Assembly: GCA_004369085.1 (NCBI GenBank)
Contig: ML210159.1
Span: forward strand, 1-64,000
Direction of reading: 5' to 3'
Source of the DNA: Coprinopsis marcescibilis
Lineage: Eukaryota; Basidiomycota; Agaricomycetes; Agaricales; Psathyrellaceae
DNA length: 64,000 nt
Within the stretch, counting starts at the first letter, position 1. Each line of letters opens with the position of its first letter. This document shows positions 1 to 10,353 of the stretch, in pieces. The translations under genes and the position numbers were made by a program. The notes under the pieces are model-generated. The model had not been told where the DNA came from. It was given only the letters and a program-made list of their open reading frames with translations, and ran no database searches.

Positions 1-119
1 CAAGAGGTGGCAAATCGGTCAGAAGTGGAACTGGATCTGAACGCGGGTGATGGTGATCGGAACACTCCGAGGAGCGGCATTGCTCGGCAGGCCAGGGAGC
101 GGAAACCATCCTATCTCTA
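1..119 (+). CDS. 3' end of an unidentified gene at the left edge
   Basis: A frame open from base 3 runs about 38 codons to a TAG at 117-119. It is acidic and then basic, and ends in ARQARERKPSYL. Basic endings with a KPSYL-like motif occur in copia-type retrotransposon polyproteins, but the piece is too short to assign and could be any gene end. Its start lies outside the window. Confidence 0.3.
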
Positions 120-606
120 GGGGAGCTTAGACAGCAGGATTATCTGAGCCAGGCAGTCAAGGTCTGTTCTTTGATCAGTTTGAGAGAAGTTCTGAAGAAA
201 GTGAGCGAAGAGTTGAAGGGTTGTGCTCGACTTTCGCTCGAGGGCAGCAGAAGCCTATGCCAAACACGACACGCAGATTCCCATATATGGGGGGGGTGGG
301 GGGGGGGGACCCTCCGTGGGAACACGTTCCGCGATCGAAGGATCTGCCACCTCTTGACTGGTTCAGTCGTCCGACAATTACTTACCCTGGTTGGTACATA
401 ACACGGCGATGATAAAGTGTTGGATAGGGGCACATTGGGCTATTGTGACCGAAACGGTTCAGCCGCTTCTACGAAATTCTATGGTCTGATTCCCCGGACT
501 CTTGGGGTTCCGAACCCGAGTAGGTTAAAAGATACATTGCCAGCAACCATCCGCCAGACTAGACTGCTAACAACTCCTCTTCATCTGCACGTCGCTAAAT
601 TCCGTC
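120..606. other. intergenic region with a long G tract
   Basis: Nothing here looks coding. Short open frames overlap each other on both strands and lack splice logic or recognisable motifs. The only outstanding feature is the G tract at 289-308. The 3' part should contain the promoter of the alcohol dehydrogenase that starts at 607. Confidence 0.5.
289..308 (+). repeat. G-rich tract (8 G, T, 11 G)
   Basis: Eight G residues, one T and eleven G residues lie about 300 bases upstream of the dehydrogenase start. Such a run could fold as a G-quadruplex. It is also a place where read length may be miscounted. Confidence 0.8.
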
Positions 607-2344
607 ATGACAGACAACACGACCGCATCCAGGGATTCCCCTACACGCACACAGAAAGCTGTAAGATGGCACCCTCCGTCGTATGACATCCGAGTTGAAG
701 AAATCCCGATCCCTGAGTGCGCTGTTGGTTGTGAGTGGAGAAGAAGCGGTTTGCTTACTGCTTGTGGTGTTTAGGATCCAGCATCCCGACGACGCCATCG
801 TCAAAGTTTCGGTAAGTGACCATTGACTCCCCTCGGTACAGGGGATGTACTGATGCAACCATGCAGTTGGCAGGGCTTTGTGGTGCGCAAAACATCTCAA
901 TGTCGGCTGAATGTGACCCCGTTTCTCAACAATCATGACACAGGCAGCGATTTACACGTTTATCGAGGGCATGGCGGGGCAAATGACGTGTATGTTACTA
1001 GTTCACACATCTACTGCACGACCACTGAAATACAGCGTGCGATGACACTACAGACACGTCTGTGGACACGAATTCGTCGGACACGTCGTCGCTCTCGGAT
1101 CTAGCTTCTCAGAGCCTGCTGTCGGGCGACCGATCCTGTATTCCAGCTTGAAGTTAGGAGACAAGGTGGTATCACCCTTCACATCAAATTGCGGGGAATG
1201 CAGGTGAGCAGTCGGGTCGTCACCTTCAAGGAGCGAGAATGCGCCTAACATTGTGTACGATTCAAATAGCGCCTGCAGAATTGGGTATACCGCAAGATGT
1301 CCAGAGGGGCTTCTCTTTGGCTCACCCTCTCTAAACGGAGGCCAGGCGCAGTACCTTCGAGTTCCTAAGGCTGGGGGAACTTTGTTCAATCTCAGTGACC
1401 CTACGACTTGGACCTCGAGCATGAACGAGGAGCAAAAGAAGGCCGCATTATCACACCTTGCAGATAGTTCTTTGCTTGTCTTGGCGGACATACTCCCAAC
1501 AGGTGTCTTCGCCGCCACGCAGGCAATTAACCACCCCAAGGTACAGCCAATCATCACCGGAAAGCCCTGGCCTCTGTGCTTTAGCAGCACAACTGGAAAT
1601 GATATCAGTATTTTAGAGGAAGACAGGATTTTCACTGCTGCGATTGTTGGGCTTGGTCCTGTTGGCGTCTGTGCTGCAATCAGCTTGCTCGACACAGTCG
1701 CGGGGCGAAATATCCCATACCGCATCGTTGCCATCGACCCGAATGCATCGCGAAGGGAAAAGATGAAGGCAGTCGTTGACAAGGTGCTAGAATCTGACGG
1801 GAAACAAGGGGGTGAGTTTGCTGTGGTGTCCATCGATGAAGCCAAGGACAAGGTTAAGGAATGGACCAATGGCGTCGGTTGTGCAGCCGTATTGGAGGTG
1901 ACTACTACGAGCCTCCGTATAAGCCTCCTTCTACGTGCTGACTAGACTACTAGGTCGTAGGAAATCCGAGCGCCTTGAGCTTCTCATACGATTTAGTTCG
2001 CGCATTCGGTGTCATCGTTTCCGTTGGAGTACACGGGGAACCGCCTTTGCCATTCAATGGAAGTGCGGTATACAACAAAAATGTGTCAATGGACTTTGGC
2101 CGTTGCCCAGCACGCGCAATGTTCCCTCTGGCATTCGACCTGCTTGGTGAGTATTAAGCCGTCTATACGCGCTTTAAAAATGACACTCACGCCCGTGACA
2201 GTCAAGCGTCAGGATGTATTTGGTGGAGTAGGAGAGCCTGCAAGTCTCGTTGACAAGATAGTCACACTTAGTGAGGCTGTTGAAAGTTATAGAGCTTTCG
2301 ACAAGGGAGAAGTGGGAAAGGTTATTTTTGATCCATGGAATTGA
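607..2344 (+). CDS. zinc-dependent alcohol dehydrogenase (formaldehyde-dehydrogenase-like MDR family)
   Basis: This is a medium-chain, zinc-dependent, NAD(P)-linked alcohol or aldehyde oxidoreductase, probably cytosolic. Spliced exons are about 607-716, 775-811, 867-882, 944-989, 1054-1203, 1270-1897, 1954-2146 and 2202-2344. Zinc-site motifs appear in order: LCGSDLHVYRGHG (catalytic Cys), HVCGHEFVGHV (catalytic His/Glu) and the structural-zinc set C-GE-C-SA-C-x7-C near 1190-1310. A Rossmann motif AAIVGLGPVGVCAAI follows near 1640-1680. The protein ends in KVIFDPWN, as is usual for this group. ATG 607 fits because the next segment, ending IPIPE, joins IQHPDDAIVKVS in the typical N-terminal arrangement. 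Exon 3 is only 16 nt and carries the catalytic cysteine. The substrate cannot be read from sequence; S-hydroxymethylglutathione and threonine-type substrates are both used in this superfamily. Confidence 0.85.
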
Positions 2345-2527
2345 ACATACTGTTGCGAGTGCTAGTCGCTGTGTCACATAAGCGAAATGTTCATTGGAGA
2401 GTAGTGACCAGAAAGCCCTGTTAATCCGCGTAGTATTACAAGCATGTACCCCGAATGTAAAGAGGCGTCGTAGACTCGTAGAAATTAGACTTCAAATGTC
2501 GATATCAAAGTGACCTTACAGTCCAAT

Positions 2528-3681
2528 CTATCCTTTTAAATCTCTCTCCTCCAACTCCTCCCAAGAACTAAAGCCCGCCACCGCTGGAAGCATGTTCCAA
2601 TTTTCTTGACGCTGCTTCTGGGCCTCTACATGGAAATGTGAGCGACAGAGAGCACAGATACTCTGGGCATGTCGCGTCTGCTCGATAACCTGGTACATGA
2701 AGAACAATGGGCCGGTTTTCGGTTGCCATTTGTTGTGTAATCGTGTGACCATAAGGCCAAATTGTCTTCCACAAGTTTCGATAGCCCCGCAGCGAGGAGA
2801 TGTAGCCAGATCGCGACAGAAGTTGCGGATAAAATCGAGAGCCGCGTTTATGCGGAACTGGTAGACGAGGGTATAATCTCGAATGTCGCCGAGCGACAGT
2901 TCAGAGGATGGCTTTGAAGGATGCTCGACCATGAGTTTAGGGTGACCCCCTTCCAGGACTTCTGACAGCTGATATACAGACAGGAAGTACAACGCTGAAG
3001 GTCTGATAACTTGCACGTCGGTTTCGTGAGCCAGGTTGAGGACATGTAGTGGATGCACGTATGGATAGGTGAGGTTGTTCGCGATTGGTGCGAGAAGAGC
3101 TTTCTTCACCATTTCGTCGTGGCCTTCCAGAGTTGAGCTCCAGGTCTTCAACAGTAGCCGGATCGTTTGGACGCGAATACGGGTTGCGCAGTACTTGGTT
3201 GAGAGGCGGAGCACACCGGCCAATTGAAAGAAGTCCATAGGATCTTCGAGGTCGGAGTTGCTGTTGTTGAGCCTGTCACTGTCAATGAAATTTGTGCCGT
3301 GTCTTCTGTTGCTCACACTCCATCGTAGAGGGCCTTGACGAGGCTAGATAGGTCGCTTGGCTTATCATACATCGGAACGACCTGCGACGCATCGTCGACG
3401 TACCCTACGACCTCGAACATATCCTTGAAAGCATCTGAATGTCTAGACTGGAGATCACAGTGAGATTTTGGTCGTAGAGACGGGACCTCTGCATTACTTA
3501 CCAGGACTCCGCGATGCAGACGAAAAGCCGTTGGGTCCTCGACAGTCACAAGGGTTACATTGCCATCTTCGAAAAAAGGCTAACTGAAGTTAATATGTTT
3601 CCCAGTGCGAGCAATAATTAAGAGGCCTTTTCTTACTTCTCCGATGGATACATCTCGGCCAGCGATGAATGTGGTCGACAT
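2528..3681 (-). CDS. BTB/POZ domain protein
   Basis: This belongs to a BTB (POZ) family that is greatly expanded in mushrooms. Members are thought to be protein-interaction or cullin-adaptor proteins, and individual functions are mostly unknown. Spliced from ATG 3681, the N-terminus reads into FFEDGNVTLVTVEDPTAF, RLHRGVL, then SRHSDAFKDMF, the standard BTB strand-helix order. The large last exon (to TAG 2528-2530) contains LRLSTKYCATRIRVQTIRLL and ends in FSSWEELEERDLKG, matching the usual C-terminal helix of this family. Three introns interrupt the N-terminal third; the one after ALYDG (about 3315) has an ambiguous donor. The gene is divergent from MON1, with only 128 bases between the two start codons. 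Confidence 0.75.
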
Positions 3682-3809
3682 GGAGTTGGGATGAGTGTGA
3701 ACTGCATAGTGATCGTAGCGCGGCGAGCCTTCTGTCTGTTGCGCAACACGGTGCCAAATGTGTTTGGGCTGCGTTAGATATTGATTGCTCCTTGCGTTAA
3801 CCCCTGACC
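3682..3809. promoter_or_regulatory. very short divergent promoter between the BTB gene and MON1
   Basis: The two inferred start codons, 3681 on minus and 3810 on plus, point away from each other and are 128 bases apart. Both promoters and both 5' leaders must share this space or overlap the neighbouring gene. I see no clear TATA box. Confidence 0.45.
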
Positions 3810-6137
3810 ATGGCCCACACACCGACACCATCGATGTCGAGAAAGTCCTCGTTCGCTGCACCATCTCGACTAACGTTACCCCCGAGTCTCAGGCCGTCGC
3901 CATCCCTATCCAATCTACGTGTGCACAGTCATTCACTCAGTCCACCTCAAGTCCCCGAAGCTTCGAGTCTGAGACCCAAGGATGCTGTCCTCGATAGCTC
4001 TGCATCGTCTGTGGTCAACATCGACATGGCGGAGGGGATCATAATGCAGGAGACCGAAAGCACAGCTGATTCTTTGGACAATGACGACCGCGCTTCTATG
4101 TCGACCAATGTAAACCAAACCATGAGCCATGCCGACTCCAAACAGTTGCTCCGCCAGCAGCTCAAGAAATCCTTGAGCAACAAGCCGATGCACTCCAGTT
4201 CTGGTTCGTACTTGGGGCAGAATGGAAGACAAGTTCTGGGAATGACTTTTGTGTAGAATCACCAGAAGCATCGCGACTGAAAGAGAAGCAGGCAGCTATA
4301 AGCGAGGTTGCTTTTAGTGCTGGTACGCTCGGTGCTAAACTTGACTGTGGGACGTCATTCACGGAGTATAGCTTCTCGATACTCTCCAAGAGAATACTTC
4401 ATCCTTACTGATGCAGGCAAACCAGTATTTGTGAGGTAAGCTCATTGCTAGTTTCAGCTCTACCGATGTTTTAACTCTCTGCGCAGCCGCCCCGGAAGTG
4501 AGGACCAAGACAATACGAGTTCTGTGATAGGAGTCATGCAAGCTCTTATATCGGTCTTTGTTGACGATAAGGATAAATTGAGGTGCATCAACGCAGGGCC
4601 TACCCGTATCACTTTCTTGATGCGCTCTCCGCTTTACTATGTTTGTGCCTCCTCTTGGGGAGAGCCAGAGTCGACGGTAATGCCTCTACCAACGCACCTA
4701 ATCCAGAGTGCAACTGACAACCTTGTATTTTCTGTGAAGGAAGACCAGAGCCCACTTGGAATACCTCCACTTACAGATCCTCAGTATTGTTTCGGCGACA
4801 CAGCTTAAGCGCATATTCGAGCGACGAACAAATTTCGACCTTCGTCGCCTGTTGAATGGTAAGAGCCTCGTGGAGGTTTTGCCGTCGTTTTACCAAACAA
4901 ATGCATAGGCGCAGAAACATTTATGAACTCGATGCTTTCTCGTGTAGAGTGCGACCTGGCCATGACAACCTCTTCACTGAGCTGTTTAAAGCTTGATCAT
5001 GGCCTCAGGAAGCGCATTGCCGAAGTTATCATGCCTTCATCCAAAATTAAGGTGAGAGCTTTGGAGAGCTTGAATCACAGATGTACTCAAACGAATAAAT
5101 ATAGGACATCCTGTACATCATTGTCGTCGCCCGTGACCAAGTACTCACACTCATAAGGCCTCGAAAACACTCCATTCACCCTGCTGGTTAGAAATAATCG
5201 TGACACAAAGTCCAAGTATCTGACTCTTTTCACAGATCTACATGTCATATTGAACACCATCAACACACCATCAGTCTATAACACCCCTGCTTCATCATCC
5301 TGGATTCCATTCTGCCTTCCCAAGTTTAATCCCACAGGATTTGTCAATGCGTTCATATCTTTCATTCGAACCGACGAACCCAGGGGTCCATCTAGATCAG
5401 TATCTCCACTGAGAGAAGAATCCAACAAAAGGAGTTCTCCTTCACCCAGCATTGGATTAAACGAATACGGAGTGGCTTTGGTGTGCATCACAGGAGGTTC
5501 TGACTTCGAGACTATTCGAAATTGGGGCGAAGGGTCAATAAAGGTATGATAATAGCTTCTTCAACTGGTGGTATCTTACCGTCTTGCAGAAACTCGGCAC
5601 AGAGGGACTTTTGAGGTCCTTACTTCACTCCTTCCGGACTGGCCAGACTGAGTATTCAGCATCGGAGCTAGGCATTCCGGGGCTCCGTCATTTTGTGTAT
5701 AAGTCCAGGGGGCAAGTCCAATCTACAAGTCCTAAATTTGAGGAACCGTATGACAGGATGTCGGAACGCCGAAGGTTTGTCCATCCTTCATTCTCCAGCC
5801 GAGAAATGAAATGCATACTATCAACACTCAGACTCGTCACAATCTACCAAACGATTCACGATGCCATTCACGCACGGTCAGGGCAAGAAGCGCCTTTGAA
5901 ACTGCAGTTTATTCGCACAGAAAGCGAATGTGTAATGGGCTGGGTGTGTACACAGACAAGTTGGCTGTTCTTCCATGCTGACAGATCTCCTTTCAGATTA
6001 CCCAGCCTTTTGAGCTATACGTTGCCGTTTCTCCGATGCTGCCAAAGACAGCTGTAGTGGGAGCTGCAAATGCAGTGACACGGTGGATTAAGAAAGAAGA
6101 AAGTAGATTATTTTTGCGTGACGCCCCTGTATTTTAG
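3810..6137 (+). CDS. MON1: vacuolar fusion protein Mon1
   Basis: Mon1 pairs with Ccz1 as the guanine-nucleotide exchange factor for Rab7/Ypt7 on late endosomes, vacuoles and autophagosomes. The first exon encodes a Ser-rich disordered leader of about 130 residues. The first longin domain then reads SRYSPREYFILTDAGKPVF, VIGVMQALISVFVDDKDKL and RSPLYYVCASSWGEPES. The segment QLKRIFERRTNFDLRRLLNG follows, then KDILYIIVVARDQVLTLIRP and a later domain ending near VMGWITQPFELYVAVSP. TAG is at 6135-6137. The first intron is ambiguous. A 168-nt GT-AG intron (4204-4371) joins SSS directly to ASRYSPRE, but an open stretch inside it (about 4221-4320) may be a retained or alternative exon. The order of conserved blocks leaves little doubt about identity. 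Confidence 0.88.
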
Positions 6138-6302
6138 CCTAACAATATACCTTCCCAATCGATTGCCTTCTCCGGGAGTCGAACTGAGACTTGAAGAGAT
6201 GATGGATGACTAACGCAGAATGCCAAGCCAAGCGCGAAATTGTTGGCGTCACGACTGGCCTAGCAGTGAGCAACTTGTTGAACTGAATTGCAACAACCCA
6301 AC

Positions 6303-6903
6303 ATGCCTTTGTGGTCCCTGTTGTCGACCAATGGCGCTAGAATATGTCAAGCGACCACATCTTTCACCCGCACACTTGTAACCACCACCACAAGCACCGG
6401 TGTGAACCGCAGGGTCCCCCCAGTCCTAGGTAGCGTTTACCAGCCCAGTCCTAGTTGTAGTTGCTCATTCACCGCGATTTAGGGAAATACGAGACCCCTA
6501 AAGACTTCTTGAAAGCTATTGGGAGGTCCGCGGAGACCAAGATACCCACAGAGAACTGGGCTGAGTTCTGGAAGACCTCGGGACAGGACCTGCGCAAGGC
6601 AGGCCTTGCTGTCAAGGACCGCAGGTGCGAGACTCTTGGAAACTGCTGAGAGTTCGCGTTAAATCAACTATACGTACTCAGATATGTCCTGTGGTGCATG
6701 GAAAAGTATCGCAATGGACTCCCCATCCAGGCTTTCGCCCACGAACCGACCGCGAAAAAGACTATTCGAGGGTGAGGACCACTTGGCCATTCCCGCTTGT
6801 ACTGAGTCTTACAGTTGTCTACAGCTGGGGACCCAAGGTGCAAAATGGAAAGCGGATACGCTCCAAGCGTATAAAGGACAAGACCAAGAAGAAGGCGCTA
6901 TAG
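6303..6903 (+). CDS. FYV4: small mitochondrial ribosomal subunit protein mS41 (IGR motif, Fyv4-like)
   Basis: This is a component of the mitochondrial small ribosomal subunit. Four exons are inferred at 6303-6429, 6483-6624, 6682-6771 and 6825-6903. The N-terminal 40 or so residues are Ser/Thr-rich with Arg and few acidic residues, as expected for a mitochondrial targeting sequence. The diagnostic IGR domain follows as TPKDFLKAIGRSAETKI, then FWKTSGQDLRKAGL, DRRYVLWCMEKYRNG and a basic tail ending KDKTKKKAL. All three introns have GT-AG ends and keep the frame. Length, about 145 residues, is close to that of fungal relatives. It lies downstream of MON1 on the same strand, 165 bases away. Confidence 0.85.
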
Positions 6904-7369
6904 ATTTTGCACTAACCTTGGTGATTAGTATTTTATGTGCATGTAATCTCTGCGACGGCTTTTCAGCCATAATGGCTACAGTTTACGGTTTCCTGGCAGC
7001 AACTGCAACGAGAGATGTGGAACGGAAATGTGCTCTGATTGCGACAGGTAGGTCAGAATGTAGTCGGTGGGAAGACATACCGGGCGACTACATATGTGCA
7101 AGGTAAAGTGGATCATCACAGTGGGAAGATTAGAGTGTACTAAATAAAGCGCAACATTAGAGAACGAATAGTTCGATCTACCAGAGCAAACACAGCAAGA
7201 TAAAAATACAGAACATGTTTATGCAATTGTTCGCAGAGAAGGAGAGAGGCGTGAGTTAACGATCCACAACGTTGACAACAAAACAAGGGGCAAACGACAA
7301 AAATGGACATCAAAGGGAAAACATCATAAAGTCATAATCGAAATTTTGGAACAAGCCATAACAAGCCAT
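6904..7369. other. intergenic, converging 3' ends
   Basis: This gap lies between mS41 (plus) and the zinc-finger gene (minus). The open frame that runs through it is a shadow of mS41. An AATAAA-like sequence near 7142 could serve as a poly(A) signal for mS41. Nothing else is visible. Confidence 0.5.
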
Positions 7370-8465
7370 TCAATCTTCTGTAGCACCGCACGCTCGGCCG
7401 ACGCAGGAGCTCTTCGCGTTGCTGAGATGCCTTTTCAAGGCATCCCGGCGACTGAAGGTCGACCGACACCCTCCGATGCGTAACTTGCCGCCAAATGTGA
7501 AAGGTTCGCCCTTATTGCAGCGATTGCGGATACGGGTTTGATCCTTCTCGGGTAACCGTAGGAATGCGTCGAAGAGGATGCCCTTACACCACCAACCATT
7601 CGATTCGTCCGTGTTGGATGGGCGAATATGGGTTCGGAGATGGCGCTTGTAATCTGGCATACGTCGGTTGTTCTGGAGATAGCCGCATTCAGGACACTTG
7701 AAGTTCGAACCTGCTCCGTCGTGGCTCTTGACGGCTTTGAGGATAGCGCTGGAGGTAGCTCCTTCTGCTTGCGTGTGCCGAGAAGGGGGAGCAGTGCGGT
7801 GCTTCTTTTGGGGAGGTGGTCCGCTGTTTCTGGGTAATGGCCTGGTGCTTCGATTTCGCAGGAGAGGGGAGTTCGTTTCGTATCCCCGACTCAAGGAGGT
7901 GCGGCGGCGACGCTTGCGACTACTGCTAGATGGGACATACTCGTCATCTTCACTGTCTCCTGGATCGTTGTACTCGCTCCCTTCGTCGTCAGTCTCAACT
8001 TTCGGGAGCAAATTGGTGAGAGTGGGTAGGGCGATAGAGCTTGATTGGCACGAGCTTGATGTGGCCTTGGGGGATAATGACTGCGACTCTGAACCAGAGG
8101 ATGGCGACAGCTCAGCAGGACTGAGGGATGCCAGAGCCCGATGCGGGAAGTCGGAAGGTGTGCCGAAAGTTCTGCAGACAGACGCTTAAGTTACAAGAGT
8201 TATAATTGGATGATTGAATCTAAACTTACAACCCATCTTCCAGGTAGGCATCTCCGAATAACATTGAAGGCTGGATCGAACTTGTTGGAAACGACTCGTT
8301 AAATGCTGGTAGACGGGGTTGGCAGGAGGGATCTCGAAGATGAAGACCCGGATGAAGGTATGTTTGATCATCTTGTGAGGGGAAATCGGGTAGGTGTAAA
8401 TCCGGATACAGGAAATGGCTCCAGTGAGCGACGTCAAGTTCAGCTGGAGTAGGAGGGTAAGGCAT
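7370..8465 (-). CDS. C2H2-type zinc-finger protein, probable DNA-binding regulator
   Basis: Two exons are inferred. The first, from ATG 8465, encodes MPYPPTPAELDVAHW and is joined by a GT-AG intron (about 8168-8229) to a long second exon. The middle is acidic and then strongly basic (SSSSRKRRRRTSLSRGY), a likely nuclear-localisation region. The C-terminal third has a finger KCPECGYLQ...DYKRHLRTH and a second, atypical one, GGCRSTFSRRDALKRHL followed by SSCVG. The FSRRDALKRHL pattern is common in Agaricomycete zinc-finger proteins of unknown target. Total length is about 350 residues. The target and pathway cannot be inferred. An 800-base gene-free stretch upstream is large for this window and may hold control elements. 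Confidence 0.7.
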
Positions 8466-9286
8466 GTTGAAAATGAGGCAAATAGTGGGGGTAGTCGTTA
8501 CTAGCCGATCAGGAAAACCTTTCCTCTTTTATGTCTTCGGGCGCATTCTTCCTTTGTTACACGCAGAGATCATTTGCTCCCCTATTTTCGCGTCTTAGAT
8601 TAGGGCCGAATCTCTTTATTACAGCATTATCACATCGCGTTTGCCTCATGCCACGCTCTTTCCCGAAGTGGAACGAAACAATGTAACAAAGAGTAGAAAA
8701 CAAAAAACGCGCTTTGAAGTTTTAATACCATCGGCAAGGCGTGATTTTTTGTGAAGCGTCCCTTGTCGCGGTGTCTCCGCGACTTAAAAACAAAACTGTG
8801 AAATTAATCTCCATGTTCTCCAGTTTGTATTCGAGTTTCAATCCGGTATGTGCTCGGATGTGACAGTTAACGAGGGTTATCGTGATCAGCGTGTAATTAG
8901 CCAATTTAAGACCGTTTGGTTTACAGCATTCTGAACAGGTACCTGCTCGGTTGTTATTACTGCGCGAAGGGCTTTGCCTCGGCAACTGTTTCATAGAAAC
9001 TAAGTGACTAGGCCAGGCATGCGAAAGTAAACTCGTGTTGCAGGAACGTGGTCGCGCAAACCGCCGAATTGTTGATGGGCGCCTTTGAAAGCAGCGCTAT
9101 CGCAAAGGAGGTTTCCTTGGCATGATGAGGTCAACCTTTTCTTCAAGAACTGGGGGAGATAGTCGGAGTTTCCAAATTTACCATTGTGAGTAAGAAGTTA
9201 GGACGTCAGATATCTGACTCGGGGACTCCATACTGATCTCAAAAGCGCAAAGGACATGTGAACATAGCCTCGAATCGTCGCTAATA
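8466..9286. other. intergenic, upstream of the C2H2 gene
   Basis: This holds about 820 bases with no supportable gene. A 90-codon open frame on minus (8722-8994) has no recognisable motif and its composition looks random. The part near 8470-8700 probably contains the promoter and 5' leader of the zinc-finger gene. Confidence 0.5.
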
Positions 9287-10353
9287 TCATGCTACATCGT
9301 CATGGAGGATAACATACTCTCGGTCAGAAGTTCCGAATTTGATAACTATGTACACAAACTGTTAGGCATGGCAACAGATGGAGACACAGTGGCAAGACAT
9401 ACCGTCACCTGCTCGAAGTTCATAGTATCTGGCGGCTGGTATTCGGTCATCGTTGACCATCGTCCCATTAGTGGACTCGAGGTCAATAACAAACGGCCTT
9501 GCAACTATCAGACAGGATTGGAAAGTGAGTGGACAAATACACGTACTTCACCACTCCTTTAGTTGCACCAAACTCATCTTTCTCGTTGATAAATCGATCT
9601 AAGAAGTCCGTCGGTCAGAGCCTCGTGTTGAAGACGTCATATCACGCATACATTGGATTGCAGCATGCTGCTTTGAGCATGAGGGGTGGTCGAGAACGAT
9701 ATCTGCTACCAGACGATCTCTTCCAATTAGGTACGCGCTCTGGCGTTGGATATGAAGCGGGTCTACGAGATAGACTTTAGACATATTCACCAGTAACGTA
9801 GACCTGACGCACCTAGCTCTTCTTTGCCCTTGAAGACATACAATCTCCATCCTTGAGTCGGCTTACGAGCTTCGGGAGGTTCATTGTACTTTAGCACCGT
9901 GCTAGTTCCATCACTAGCCTTCACAGTGTTCGTCTCTGCTGCGAGGAGTCCCGAAGGTTTGAAGTTCGGTTTTGCCTTGTCTTTGGTGTCTGGGTCAGAG
10001 ACGGATCCAGATCTTGAGCCTCGACGAGGTGAAGCTGACCGATTGTCCCTCCTGGATGATGCTCCTTGCGCGTCGTAACGGTCTCTGTCGCGTCGGCGCT
10101 CCTGTTCTCTCTCTGATTCGTTGTAACCCATCCGCCTAGAGTCTGACCTATCTCCTCGACCTGAGTAGCCGCGATCGTCTTCATCACGGTGTCTCTTCCT
10201 CTCCGAGTACTGGCGGTCTTGGTTGGGAATTTCATCTCTGTGGCCTCCGCGTTGTCGGTCCCTTCCACTGAACTCTCTTCCACTAGAACGACGGGAATTG
10301 ACATCGTCATAACGAGAGCTACGCCTCGAAGGAGAAGGAGAGTTACGCGGCAT
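9287..10353 (-). CDS. PML1: FHA-domain splicing factor, SNIP1/Pml1 homologue
   Basis: SNIP1 (human) and Pml1 (yeast) bind phosphothreonine through an FHA domain. Pml1 belongs to the RES complex of the activated spliceosome, which helps retain unspliced pre-mRNA. The first 130 residues are an RS/RD-rich, charged tail (MPRNSPSPSRRSSRYDD onward). The conserved block then reads KPNFKPSGLLAAETNTV and YVFKGKEEL. The FHA domain has QRQSAYLIGRDRLVADI, LDHPSCSKQHAAIQYRF, VVKPFVIDLESTNGT and VIKFGTSDREYVILHDDVA. The Arg of the GRD loop, the SxxH motif and the NGT motif that define FHA phosphopeptide binding are all present. Four introns are inferred. The stop is TGA at 9287-9289. Confidence 0.9.

Noticed and set aside
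1048..1869. 273-codon frame on minus
   Set aside because: It is opposite the alcohol dehydrogenase exons, which contain the real zinc and Rossmann motifs.
6160..6240. B-box-like AGTTCGACTCC on minus between MON1 and mS41
   Set aside because: The T-stem has mismatches, and no matching acceptor 5' strand or A box is present within a reasonable distance.
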